Part shown: positions 1 to 8,600 of the stretch, one piece after another
How positions within the stretch are numbered: position 1 is the stretch's first letter
How the letters are laid out: every line of letters begins with the position of its first letter
Source: an uncultured bacterium
GTDB taxonomy: Bacteria; Actinomycetota; Coriobacteriia; Coriobacteriales; Eggerthellaceae
DNA length: 24,864 nucleotides
Assembly (NCBI GenBank): GCA_937890835.1
Contig: CALADF010000058.1
Location: 1-24,864 of the forward strand
Direction of reading: 5' to 3'
Made by a program: the position numbers and the translations under genes
The notes under the pieces: model-generated
Told to the model about the DNA's origin: nothing
Database searches by the model: none
The model's input: the letters and a program-made list of their open reading frames with translations, nothing else

Positions 1-54
1 ATGAGCGCCGCTTGAGAACTTTATTTGACCGTCCAACTTTTGGGGTCTAGTTCA
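1..54 (+). mobile_element. Probable right end of an IS3-family insertion sequence
   Basis: Positions 31-54 read as the inner-to-outer half of an IS3/IS150-type terminal inverted repeat. On the reverse strand it starts TGAAC, then an ACCCCAAAAGTTGGAC core, the usual pattern of these ends, and the element would finish in CA at 53-54. A short in-frame tail at 1-15 (M-S-A-A-stop) could be the last codons of the transposase, whose stop normally lies just inside the right repeat. The rest of the element would be outside the window, so neither the transposase nor the left end can be seen. The identification rests on the repeat pattern only. Confidence 0.5.
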
Positions 55-406
55 ATATGGGGCGCTTGTGAGTTTGGGCGTTGTTGGCGGCTGTCGGATT
101 GCCGGAAGGTCGCTATGGTGTGGTAAACCGGGGTATAGCTCGATAAGCGTATCTGAAGATCAGGGTCAACCCGTCGTCTCGGGTCCGCCCAGGTGAGGCT
201 TCTGCTGTATCCATCCCGCTTTTAATGGGCAATATCTTCGCCAGAAAAGCGCGATGGGCATTCGGACGTTAGGTCGAGCCGTTTTGCTCGAGGGCGGAGG
301 TTCTTCACTGCGTTGGAAACCTCGCGATAATACGCGGTGAGGTTACGCCGGTCGGCCCTTCAATGCAGCCCGCCGTCCCCCTGCTTTTTTGAAGTCAGTC
401 GGGCGA
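55..406. other. Non-coding stretch with no recognised gene
   Basis: No reading frame of useful length with coding character is present. A small hairpin (TCGAGC at 274-279 pairing with GCTCGA at 286-291, loop cgtttt) and an imperfect AACCTC/GAGGTT inverted repeat at 318-343 are visible, but neither has a convincing T-tract. The stretch separates the putative insertion-sequence end from the 3' end of the twin-arginine protein gene and may be decayed sequence. Confidence 0.4.
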
Positions 407-1969
407 TTAGAGAGGTTGCCAGATCCTGACGAGACATTGCTTGATTTGCGTTCCCCCAAGTGGCGTATGGTCTATATTCGAATACGTAACGACGCGCGAG
501 GTGGAACCCGATGAGGCCAAGTAGTCTCCATAGTCGGTCGCTCCATCCTCCACGTCGAAGGCGAAATACTGTTTGTTCGCGAAATCTATTCCGCATACAG
601 CCGACGTTGATTTCACCATGAACCAGTTTCCGCACCATGAAGGGGCTGCGGATGGCGTCCTTGGGAAGCGGAACCAGGTCGATCCGCTGTAAGATAGAGC
701 GTTGAATTTTGCGGTTGAAGCCGCTGAGAGCGCATTGTTCTCGGCGAGGGTTCGCGGCTCTTCTTCCGTTGAGCTTGAACCGTTCGGATTTGCTGCTCCT
801 TCTGAGAGAACCCCGGTTGAAACCTCTCCAGCCGGGGTGTATGTGCCGAGGTTGGCGATGCCTCCGCCGTAGTTGTAGATGCTCTCGAAGCTGAAGGTGA
901 AACCTGTTTCGCCGAAACCCGCCTCAAGCGGTTTCATGGAGGCGGGAAGGACGAGCGCGTCGGTTACCGCTCCGGTCGAAGCGTTGATGTTCGTGAGTTG
1001 GTAGTACGTTCCCGACGTGTCCGCGCGCGGTGTGATGGTGACGGAGTCTGCGCCTGCGTAGGGCGCGGTCGCCATGCGGCCGCGCGAGGTGTAGACGGTT
1101 TCGGAGTTGGATGAGCCGAATGCGGCGCGCTTGAGGAGGGAGTCCTCTGTTTTCGTCGGACCGTCCTTGCGTGGGATGCACTGCCAAAACGCATGATCGC
1201 CGACGGCGGCGAGGGTCGGCATCTCCCAGTCGCTATCGCCCTCTTCTGCGAGCGCGGGCGTGCCGATGGACGAGCCGTCGGAGCTTGCATGGTAGATCCG
1301 CCAGGTTCCTTCGAGGATGTCGGCTTCCGTCCAGATGACGCCTTTCGAGCATGCGCGGACGTCGTAGATCTCGAACCCTTCGGATTCCCCGACTGCGTTG
1401 GACACCACGGTGACGTAATTCCCCGTGCCCAGGGCTAACAAGGCGATTTGCGCGAGAGGCTTGGAGGTTTCCGTGGGGAGGAGGCAGGCTGCGATGTCGT
1501 CGTTCGCCCAGACGAGCGAACCGTACGGTAGCTCGACGGATGCGGAAAGAGACATGACGCTTGAGGCGTCTTCTATTTGCGTGCAATCTTCGGAGGTGAA
1601 GACTGCGTTCTCGGGGACGTTGAGGGTCGTGACGTCGCCCGAATCTTCGTTGGATTGCATGTATGCGTAGCCGCCGCCGAGAGCGGCGAGTGCGGCGACG
1701 CCGGCAACGCCGTAGAGAAAGTGGCGCCGTGTCAGCAGCACCTCTCCTGCGCCAGGAACATTGAGCTCGACCCCGCTTGCGCCGTTTGTTCGAGGCGTGA
1801 CGCTCCGAGCGCTGTGAACGCCGGACGCGTTGTTCTTGCTTCGAGCGGGTTTTCCTCCAAAACGCTTGCGAGACGCTGAGGCGGACGGTTGCCGTTTCGC
1901 AGGTTGGTTCGTCGGCGTTATAGCAGATGGACGCGATGAATGGCTATTTCTCGTTCTCTTCTGTGGCAT
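407..1969 (-). CDS. Twin-arginine signal / membrane-anchored extracytoplasmic protein, unknown function
   Basis: I do not recognise a named family. The 520-residue protein starts with about 78 residues rich in Ser, Arg, Lys and Pro. Then comes a TRRHFLYG segment (Arg81-Arg82) running straight into a hydrophobic stretch (about 84-104), which fits a Tat signal or a single signal-anchor. The remaining 415 residues are Ser/Thr/Gly-rich with repeated W, Y and V patterns that suggest a beta-propeller-like exported domain. The ATG at 1969 has no visible Shine-Dalgarno sequence. A GTG at 1741 would leave a signal peptide of ordinary length, but its AGGAG lies only 2 bases upstream. The gene is divergent from the two-component system, so it could be a target or sensor partner of it, which is only inference. 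Coding is well supported, function is not. Confidence 0.75.
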   Translation of the reverse strand: MPQKRTRNSHSSRPSAITPTNQPAKRQPSASASRKRFGGKPARSKNNASGVHSARSVTPRTNGASGVELNVPGAGEVLLTRRHFLYGVAGVAALAALGGGYAYMQSNEDSGDVTTLNVPENAVFTSEDCTQIEDASSVMSLSASVELPYGSLVWANDDIAACLLPTETSKPLAQIALLALGTGNYVTVVSNAVGESEGFEIYDVRACSKGVIWTEADILEGTWRIYHASSDGSSIGTPALAEEGDSDWEMPTLAAVGDHAFWQCIPRKDGPTKTEDSLLKRAAFGSSNSETVYTSRGRMATAPYAGADSVTITPRADTSGTYYQLTNINASTGAVTDALVLPASMKPLEAGFGETGFTFSFESIYNYGGGIANLGTYTPAGEVSTGVLSEGAANPNGSSSTEEEPRTLAENNALSAASTAKFNALSYSGSTWFRFPRTPSAAPSWCGNWFMVKSTSAVCGIDFANKQYFAFDVEDGATDYGDYLASSGSTSRVVTYSNIDHTPLGGTQIKQCLVRIWQPL

Positions 1970-2022
1970 GGGTGTATTGTGTCATTTCACGTACAGCTGA
2001 TCGCTATGAGCGGGGCAAACGC

Positions 2023-2028
2023 TACAAT
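2023..2028 (+). promoter_or_regulatory. Candidate -10 box for the two-component operon
   Basis: A TACAAT hexamer lies 61 bases before the response regulator ATG in the divergent intergenic region. No good -35 is found 16-18 bases upstream. The assignment is tentative. Confidence 0.3.
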
Positions 2029-2088
2029 AAACGCAAATGCCACCTGCGTGGTGCGCGTTTACGATGAAACGAGCTTAAGGAGAGATCC

Positions 2089-2799
2089 ATGAGCAATGAA
2101 ACACGACGCATCCTCCTCGTGGAGGACGAGAAGAATATCCGCGATGCGGTCACCGCGTATCTCGAGCGTGAAAATTACTGGGTTACGGCTGTCGGAGACG
2201 GCCAGGAAGCCCTTGACGAGTTCTCTAAACATCACTTCGACCTGGTTATTTTGGACCTGATGCTTCCTCGCGTTCCCGGCGAACGCGTGTGCCGCGTCAT
2301 TCGCGACACTTCCGACGTCCCGATCATCATGCTGACCGCCAAGGGCGAGGTCGAGGATCGTATCATCGGCCTCGAGCTCGGCGCGGACGACTATCTCGTC
2401 AAGCCGTTCAGCCCTCGTGAGCTGGTCGCCCGCGCCCGCGCATTGCTCCGTCGCGTGCATGCCGACTCCGAGCCACAGCGTGAAGTGCTCGAGTTCGGTG
2501 AGCTGACGATCGATGTTTCCGGTCATAAGGTCCTCGTCTCCGGCGAGGAGATAGACCTGACCGCCAGCGAGTTCAAGCTTCTGACCACGTTGTCTCGCTA
2601 CCCTGGGCGCGTTTACTCCCGTATGGAGCTGGTGGAGAAGGTGCTCGGGTACGATTTCGAGGGTTACGAGCGCACTATCGACTCGCACGTGAAGAATCTT
2701 CGCGCGAAGATCGGCGACAACCCGCGCAACCCCAAATGGCTGCACACGGTGCACGGCGTGGGCTACCGTTTCGAGGATCCCACTAAAAACGGTCAGTAG
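2089..2799 (+). CDS. OmpR/PhoB-family response regulator
   Basis: This is a 236-residue two-domain regulator of usual family length. The receiver domain (about 7-120) has the acidic pocket Glu12/Asp13, the phosphoacceptor Asp56 (VILDLMLP), Thr83 and Lys105 (LVKPF). The winged-helix DNA-binding domain (about 133-230) ends in the typical TIDSHVKNLRAKIG and TVHGVGYRFE signatures. The start is fixed by an AAGGAGAG ribosome site ending a few bases before the ATG. It lies 103 bases upstream of its histidine kinase, and the two form a two-component system. The kinase should phosphorylate Asp56 and so let the protein bind promoter DNA. The stimulus and targets cannot be read from the sequence. Confidence 0.95.
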   Translation: MSNETRRILLVEDEKNIRDAVTAYLERENYWVTAVGDGQEALDEFSKHHFDLVILDLMLPRVPGERVCRVIRDTSDVPIIMLTAKGEVEDRIIGLELGADDYLVKPFSPRELVARARALLRRVHADSEPQREVLEFGELTIDVSGHKVLVSGEEIDLTASEFKLLTTLSRYPGRVYSRMELVEKVLGYDFEGYERTIDSHVKNLRAKIGDNPRNPKWLHTVHGVGYRFEDPTKNGQ

Positions 2800-2823
2800 A
2801 GCGCGCTCTCATTCCGTGATCTC

Positions 2824-2866
2824 ATGGTCGTAAGCAGGTTGTCGTAAGGCGTCCTCTTACGACCAT
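2824..2866 (+). promoter_or_regulatory. Overlapping inverted and direct repeats between response regulator and kinase
   Basis: ATGGTCGTAAG (2824-2834) is the exact reverse complement of CTTACGACCAT (2856-2866), giving an 11-bp stem with a 21-nt loop. The loop holds a second GTCGTAAG (2841-2848), which can pair instead with CTTACGAC (2856-2863) in an 8-bp stem with a 7-nt loop. The two hairpins are mutually exclusive, and a T-rich run (ttgtttgttt) follows. The element could be an RNA switch or attenuator setting the regulator-to-kinase ratio, or an operator. Confidence 0.55.
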
Positions 2867-2902
2867 TGTTTGTTTAACGGCAGGTATGCTTAAGGAGCCT
2901 GG

Positions 2903-4495
2903 GTGAAAGCATCTCCCGATTCCACTCCGTCGACCGACCGCGTTATGGTCAGCAATACGGAGCCGAAAATCCCGACCGTCGATATGGGCGCGGTCGATTC
3001 CGCGCCGCGGAAGAAAAAACGCGCGAAGGTTCGCTGGTCGAGTTTCTCCTACACGACGCGCATGACGCTCGCTTTCGCTTTCATTGCCGCGATGACGGCG
3101 CTGGTGGCGATCGGCGTGGTGTCGTTTGTGTGGGAGCAGCACTTCCAGACGTATACGGCGGATAACATGGAGACGCTCGCCGACACGACCGCGAACCGCA
3201 TTGCGGACAACTACGAGCACACGGGGGATTTGTGGAACCCCGACACTACCAAGCCCGCAGCTCAGGCAACCGAGATGACCTCGGGCGTCGGCGTGAAGGT
3301 GATCGATGCGCAGGGCGGCGTGCCCTATGATTCCTCGATTACGGCGGGCAAGGAATCGGGGGGGTTGCAGAAGTCCTTCGAACCGAAGGACTCGTCGCAG
3401 GTCGCGATGGCCAACATCATCGTCGACGGAAAGGCGATCGGGTCTGTTCACATCTGGGTATACGGGTCCGATACGCTCATGCGCCAGCCCGATCAGGAGT
3501 TTCGCAATAACTCTTATCAGGCTATGCTCCTCGCGTCCGTCGTCGCGATGATCCTGGCGTCGTGCATCGGGTATCTCTTCGCGAGGAATCTGGTCGCGCC
3601 GATCAACTGCATGACCAAGACGGCCCGCGCGATCAAGGAGGGCGACCTCTCGGCGCGTACGGACTTGCACGGAGAAGACGAGATCGCGCGTTTGGGCGAG
3701 ACCTTCGACGCGATGGCGGAGTCGGTGGAGAAGGACCGCGAGCTGGAAAGGCGCCTGACGACCGACGTGGCGCACGAGCTGCGGACGCCGCTCATGGCCA
3801 TCCAGGCGACGGTGGAGGCGATGGTAGACGGCGTGTACGAGGCTGACGAGGAAAGGCTGGTCACGGTCAACTCCGAGGTTCAGCGTCTTTCTCGTTTGGT
3901 CGATGCGCTGCTCAAGCTTTCGCGATTGGAGAGCAGGTCTCAGCCGATGAAGGAGGACATCGTCGATGTGGGCGAGCTCATCGAGGGCATCGTCTCTACG
4001 CACGAGATGTTCGTTTCCGACTCGGGCCTGACGCTTGATTACCATGCCGAGGACAACGTCTTGGTGGTCGGCGATCCCGACATGATCAGGCAGGCGACAG
4101 CCAACCTCATCTCGAACGCCGTTCGCTACACCCCCGAGGGCGGGCATATCGATGTGACCGTTCGCCGTGGCGACATCATGGCATCGATAGAGGTCAAGGA
4201 CACCGGCATCGGCCTCACGCGTGAAGAGGCGAAGATGGTGTTCTCGCGGTTCTGGCGCGCCGACGCCGGCAGGACGAGGGAAAGCGGCGGATTGGGCGTG
4301 GGTCTTGCCGTGGTGAAGGAGATCGTCGATCGTCACGGCGGTTGGGTTCAGGTCGAGGGTGAAAAGGGCGAGGGCGCCTGCTTCACCATCCACATTCCGC
4401 TCTACGATCCTGAGCGCGCTCGGCAGGCGGAGAAGGCCGCAGCGCGTGGCGGTCGCCAGAAGCAGCAGAAGAACCGCGCGCGCGACGCTCGCTGA
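2903..4495 (+). CDS. Membrane sensor histidine kinase (HAMP, HisKA, HATPase_c)
   Basis: The 530-residue sensor kinase has a basic cytoplasmic N-terminus, TM1 at about 54-77, an extracytoplasmic sensor region (about 78-205), TM2 at about 206-228, a HAMP linker (about 229-280), the H-box DVAHELRTPL with phosphoacceptor His291, the N-box around Asn401/Asn405, a DTGIGL box at 433-438, an F-box FSRFWR and a GGLGVGLAV ATP lid at 462-470. It ends in a Lys/Arg-rich tail. The start is a GTG with AAGGAG five bases upstream (2892-2897). An in-frame ATG at 2945 has no comparable site. It pairs with the response regulator just upstream. The sensor region resembles no ligand domain I can name. All catalytic boxes are present, so the kinase should be active. 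Confidence 0.93.
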   Translation: MKASPDSTPSTDRVMVSNTEPKIPTVDMGAVDSAPRKKKRAKVRWSSFSYTTRMTLAFAFIAAMTALVAIGVVSFVWEQHFQTYTADNMETLADTTANRIADNYEHTGDLWNPDTTKPAAQATEMTSGVGVKVIDAQGGVPYDSSITAGKESGGLQKSFEPKDSSQVAMANIIVDGKAIGSVHIWVYGSDTLMRQPDQEFRNNSYQAMLLASVVAMILASCIGYLFARNLVAPINCMTKTARAIKEGDLSARTDLHGEDEIARLGETFDAMAESVEKDRELERRLTTDVAHELRTPLMAIQATVEAMVDGVYEADEERLVTVNSEVQRLSRLVDALLKLSRLESRSQPMKEDIVDVGELIEGIVSTHEMFVSDSGLTLDYHAEDNVLVVGDPDMIRQATANLISNAVRYTPEGGHIDVTVRRGDIMASIEVKDTGIGLTREEAKMVFSRFWRADAGRTRESGGLGVGLAVVKEIVDRHGGWVQVEGEKGEGACFTIHIPLYDPERARQAEKAAARGGRQKQQKNRARDAR

Positions 4496-4538
4496 CAAGG
4501 TTCGCCCCGCAAGCGCCGTGCGCTGCCCGGGGATTTGG

Positions 4539-4576
4539 AGCCCGCCTTCGGATTGGACGCCGAGGGCGGGCTTTTT
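4539..4576 (+). terminator. Rho-independent terminator of the two-component operon
   Basis: A 13-bp stem (4539-4551 with 4560-4572, one G-U pair, 8-nt loop) is followed directly by a run of five T. It lies 43 bases after the kinase stop codon. The rest of the gap to 4810 is GC-rich. It also holds an inverted repeat, GCGCAAT (4740-4746) with ATTGCGC (4756-4762), in front of the next gene. Confidence 0.9.
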
Positions 4577-4810
4577 GCGCGTCGGGTGCTTTTCGTCTCG
4601 CGGGCGGAGTCCTGCGCCCGCTCCGTCCCGCGGCGGCGGGAGAGTTTGAGACTGTCTGCGTTCGCGGGCGCGTATGAACGTGGGCCGTGGGCGTGGGTGC
4701 GGGCACGAGCTGAATAATGCGGGGAATTGCAGGATGCGCGCGCAATGGGGGCGATATTGCGCAATAATGAGGAGATACGCAAAGAACCGAGAGGAGCGTC
4801 AAGGAGCACC

Positions 4811-5545
4811 ATGTCGCAGCGAAACCCGATGAACGAACGTTACCAGTCCGAGGAGCATACCGGCGTCTCGCGAAAGAGCGCCGCGTCCGCCAAGCCGAAG
4901 GCAAAGGCGGCGGCTTCGGTGATCGTGCAATCGAGCGAGAAGTCGCCGCAGCAGAAAAAGGCCGAGCGCAAGGAGGAGAAGCGCAGGCTGAGGGACGAGC
5001 AGCGCGAGCTCGACCGTAAATACTACAATCCCGACACCAAGCGCTATAAGAACCTGAGGCGCGCCTGGTGGGCTTGCCTCATCGGCGCGATCCTGTGCAC
5101 CTTCGCATCGTTCTTCGGTCGAGGGCTGTTCCCCGATTGGCTTTCGCTGGTCACGCTGTTTCTGGCTTACGCTCTTATCATCCTGGCCTTCTACATCGAC
5201 TTCTCGAAGATCCGCAGGGAGCGCCGCGCTTATCAGGAGCGTATGATCGCGCTTGAGGAGAAGCAGAAGAAGGCCGAGCGCGCGGCGGCTCGCTCCGGGC
5301 AGCAGCACCAGGGGAAGAAGGGATCGGGTAAAAACGCCAGCCGAAACCCCAAGGTTCAGGCCAAGGCCGCAGAGAAAAACGCGGAGGAGACGGCGAGCGA
5401 GGAGGCTCCCGAAAAGGAGACGCCGAAGAAGGGCTTGTTCGGGGGCGGGCTTCGCCTTTCCGGCCGCAAGGAGAAGGCCGAGAAGCAGGCTGCGAAGGAT
5501 GCTGAGGAAGCCCGCAAGGCCGACGCCGAGAACGAGGGCGAATAA
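4811..5545 (+). CDS. Small two-pass membrane protein with charged coiled-coil arms
   Basis: I cannot assign this 244-residue protein to a named family. It has a Lys/Ala/Glu-rich N-terminal arm (about 20-75) likely to form a charged helix or coiled coil, then two hydrophobic segments (about 85-103 and 109-129) with a short FGRGLFPDW turn. A long basic/acidic C-terminal helix and an Ala/Lys/Glu-rich tail (about 130-244) follow, so both ends are probably cytoplasmic. The ATG at 4811 is chosen because AAGGAG lies four bases upstream. Reading could extend to a TTG at 4727, but that stretch contains the inverted repeat noted above and has no ribosome site. It is 80 bases upstream of purL. Coding is well supported, but its role is unknown. 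Confidence 0.8.
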   Translation: MSQRNPMNERYQSEEHTGVSRKSAASAKPKAKAAASVIVQSSEKSPQQKKAERKEEKRRLRDEQRELDRKYYNPDTKRYKNLRRAWWACLIGAILCTFASFFGRGLFPDWLSLVTLFLAYALIILAFYIDFSKIRRERRAYQERMIALEEKQKKAERAAARSGQQHQGKKGSGKNASRNPKVQAKAAEKNAEETASEEAPEKETPKKGLFGGGLRLSGRKEKAEKQAAKDAEEARKADAENEGE

Positions 5546-5557
5546 CGAGTGATCAAC

Positions 5558-5581
5558 CTGCGATCATGCGCATGATCGCAG
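5558..5581. promoter_or_regulatory. Perfect 24-bp palindrome upstream of purL (candidate operator)
   Basis: The half-site CTGCGATCATGC is followed immediately by its exact reverse complement, with no spacer. It is centred 56 bases before the chosen purL start and 25 bases after the membrane protein stop. There is no T-tract on either side, so an operator for a dimeric regulator is more likely than a terminator. Confidence 0.6.
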
Positions 5582-5625
5582 TCAAACCGAGCGATTGACG
5601 GCAACGAGCGGAAAGGGTGGGACCG

Positions 5626-8600
5626 GTGGTCTTACGCGTCTATGTTGAGAAGAAGCCCGGCTTCGACGTTGAGGCTCAGCAGCTGAAAAGCGAGCTGAAG
5701 GACATCTTGGGCGTGAGCGCCTTGAGCGGTTTGCGCTTGGTGAACCGCTACGATGTGGAGGGTATCTCGAAGGAGCTCTTCGAGCAATGCGTTCCCACGG
5801 TGTTCAGCGAACCCCAGTCCGACACGGCTACGTACGAGGCACCCGCCGCCGACGGTGCCGCTGTGTTCGCGGTGGAGTTCCTGCCCGGTCAGTTCGACCA
5901 GCGCGCCGATTCCGCAAGCGAGTGCATCCAGCTCATCAGCCAGGGTGAGCGTCCCTTGGTGCGCTCGGCGAAGGTGTACTACCTTGAAGGCGCATTGACC
6001 GCCGAAGACATCGATGCCATCAAGCATTACGTCATCAACCCCATCGAGGCGCGCGAGTCGTCGCTCGACGAGCGCGAGACGCTGGTGATGACGTATCCCG
6101 AACCTGCCGACGTCGAGGTCGTCGATGGGTTCACCGATCTTGACTCCGAGGGTCTTGCGGCGTTTATCGCCGATCGCGGATTGGCCATGGACCTGGCCGA
6201 TATCGAGTTCTGCCAGCGGTACTTCGCCGATGAGGGGCGCAACCCCACCATCACCGAGATCAAGATGATCGACACGTATTGGTCGGATCATTGCCGTCAC
6301 ACGACGTTCGGCACGGTGCTCACCGACTTTGAAATCGCCGACGCGGCGGTGAAGGCTGCGTTCGAGAAGTATTTGCAGATGCGCCATGAGCTCGGTCGCG
6401 ATGAGAAGCCCATCTGCCTGATGGACATGGGCACCATCGGCGCGAAGTGGCTGAAGGCGCACGGCATGCTGAACAACCTGGACGAGTCCGAGGAGATCAA
6501 TGCCTGCACGGTGAAGTGCAAGGTCGACGTGGACGGCGAGGTTCAGGACTGGCTCTACTTGTTCAAGAACGAGACTCACAACCATCCCACCGAGATCGAA
6601 CCGTTCGGCGGCGCGGCTACGTGCGTGGGCGGCGCGATCCGCGATCCCTTGAGCGGACGTAGTTACGTCTACCAGGCCATGCGCGTGACGGGCGCGGCTG
6701 ATCCGCTGGTTCCGGTGAGCGAGACCATTCCGGGCAAGCTTCCGCAGCGCAAGCTGGTGACCACGGCGGCGGCGGGTTATTCGTCTTACGGCAACCAGAT
6801 CGGCCTGGCTACCGGTCAGGTTCACGAGCTGTATCATCCTGGTTACGCGGCCAAGCGCATGGAGATCGGAGCGGTGGTCGGCGCGACGCCCGCCGATCAT
6901 GTGCGTCGCGAGACGCCTGCTCCGGGTGATGTGGTGGTGCTGCTGGGCGGTCGCACGGGCCGCGACGGCATCGGCGGCGCGACCGGCTCCTCCAAGGCGC
7001 ACAACATGGATTCGCTTGAAAGCTGCGGCGCCGAGGTGCAGAAGGGCAATGCTCCCATCGAGCGCAAGATCCAGCGTCTGTTCCGCCGCGGCGACGCGTG
7101 CCGCATGATCAAGCGCTGCAACGACTTCGGTGCGGGCGGCGTAAGCGTGGCCATCGGCGAGCTGGCGGACGGTCTGTACGTCAACCTCGACGCCGTTCCG
7201 AAGAAGTACGAAGGTCTCGACGGCACCGAGCTTGCCATCGCCGAGTCTCAGGAGCGTATGGCGGTTGCTCTGGCGGCCGAGGACGTCGACGCGTTCATCG
7301 CCTTGGCTCATGAGGAGAATCTTGAAGCGACGCCCGTGGCGAAGGTGACCGAAGAGGCGCGTGTTCGCATGGACTGGCGAGGCAAGACCATCGTGGACGT
7401 GTCCCGCGAGTTCCTGGCGAGCAACGGCGCGCCGAAGCACCAGCGCGTGAGCGTTCCCGAGCAGGGCGCGTATTCCCGCACGTGGGAAGGCGATACGCTC
7501 GAGGAGCGCATGACCGCGTTGGTCACCGACATCAACGTGGCTTCCAACAAGGGCCTCTCCGAGCGCTTCGACTCCACTATCGGCGCGGCGACGGTGCTCA
7601 TGCCCTTCGGCGGCAAGCATCAGCTGACGCCTTCCCAGGCGATGGTGGCGAAGTTCCCCGTATTCGGCGAGACCACCACGTGCTCCGGCTTAGCATGGGG
7701 CTTCAACCCGTACCTCACCGAGGCGGATCAGTTCACGGGTTCGTATCTGGCGGTCGTCGAGTCGGTGGCGAAGCTGGTGGCCGCAGGCTTCAAGCGCAAG
7801 GACGCCTACCTGACGTTCCAGGAGTATTTCGAGAAGTTGCGCCAAGACCCCGAGCGTTGGGGCAAGCCCGCGGCGGCGGTCCTGGGCGCGCTCATGGCGC
7901 AGATCGATTTGGGTGTGGGCGCCATCGGCGGCAAGGACTCCATGTCGGGCAGCTTCGAGGAGCTTGACGTTCCGCCGACGCTGGTGAGCTTCGCCACGGC
8001 GGTCGGCAAGGTCGATCGCGTGACCAGCTCCGAGTTCAAGGGCGCGGGTCATGCCGTTTACGCCGTGAAGCCGAAGTACGGTGCCGAGGGCAAGCGCTCG
8101 GTTGAGGCGTCCGTGCTGAACAACGAGGCTTCGGCGGGCATCGGCGCGCGCCTCGGCGGCGGCGGTATCGTGTTCCAGGGCGGGTTCGCCGGAAGCGACC
8201 TTATCCCCGAGCCCATGAGCGAGGGCTTCGCGATGAACGTCGTCGAGGAGCTGATCGGCAGCCGCGCGGTGTTGGCCGCGTCGACGATCGGCTACGGCGG
8301 TGCCGCGGAGGCGCTGTTCAAGATGTGCGTCGGCAACGGAATCGGCTTCGAATGCGCCGAGGGCGTCGATGCGGATGAGCTGTTCGCCCCTGCTTACGGC
8401 TCGTTTATCCTGGAGAGCTCCGACGGAGCGAACACGGCACGTCTGCAGTCGAGCGGCTATTACGAAGTCGAGCTGATCGGGCATACGACCGAGGCGTACG
8501 AGCTCCGCGTGGGCGGCGAGGCCGTCGATCTCGCGAAGCTTCAGGAGGCGTGGGAGAGCGGCATCGAGTCGGTGTTCCCGTATCGCACCTCCGGGGAGGA

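Noticed and set aside
2822..4498. Long open frame antisense to the histidine kinase
   Set aside because: The plus strand encodes a complete kinase with all motifs. The reverse frame is His/Arg/Leu-rich, as expected for a shadow in high-GC DNA.
5632..7620. Long open frame antisense to purL
   Set aside because: It is antisense to well-conserved PurL sequence, with no domain signature and composition typical of a shadow frame.
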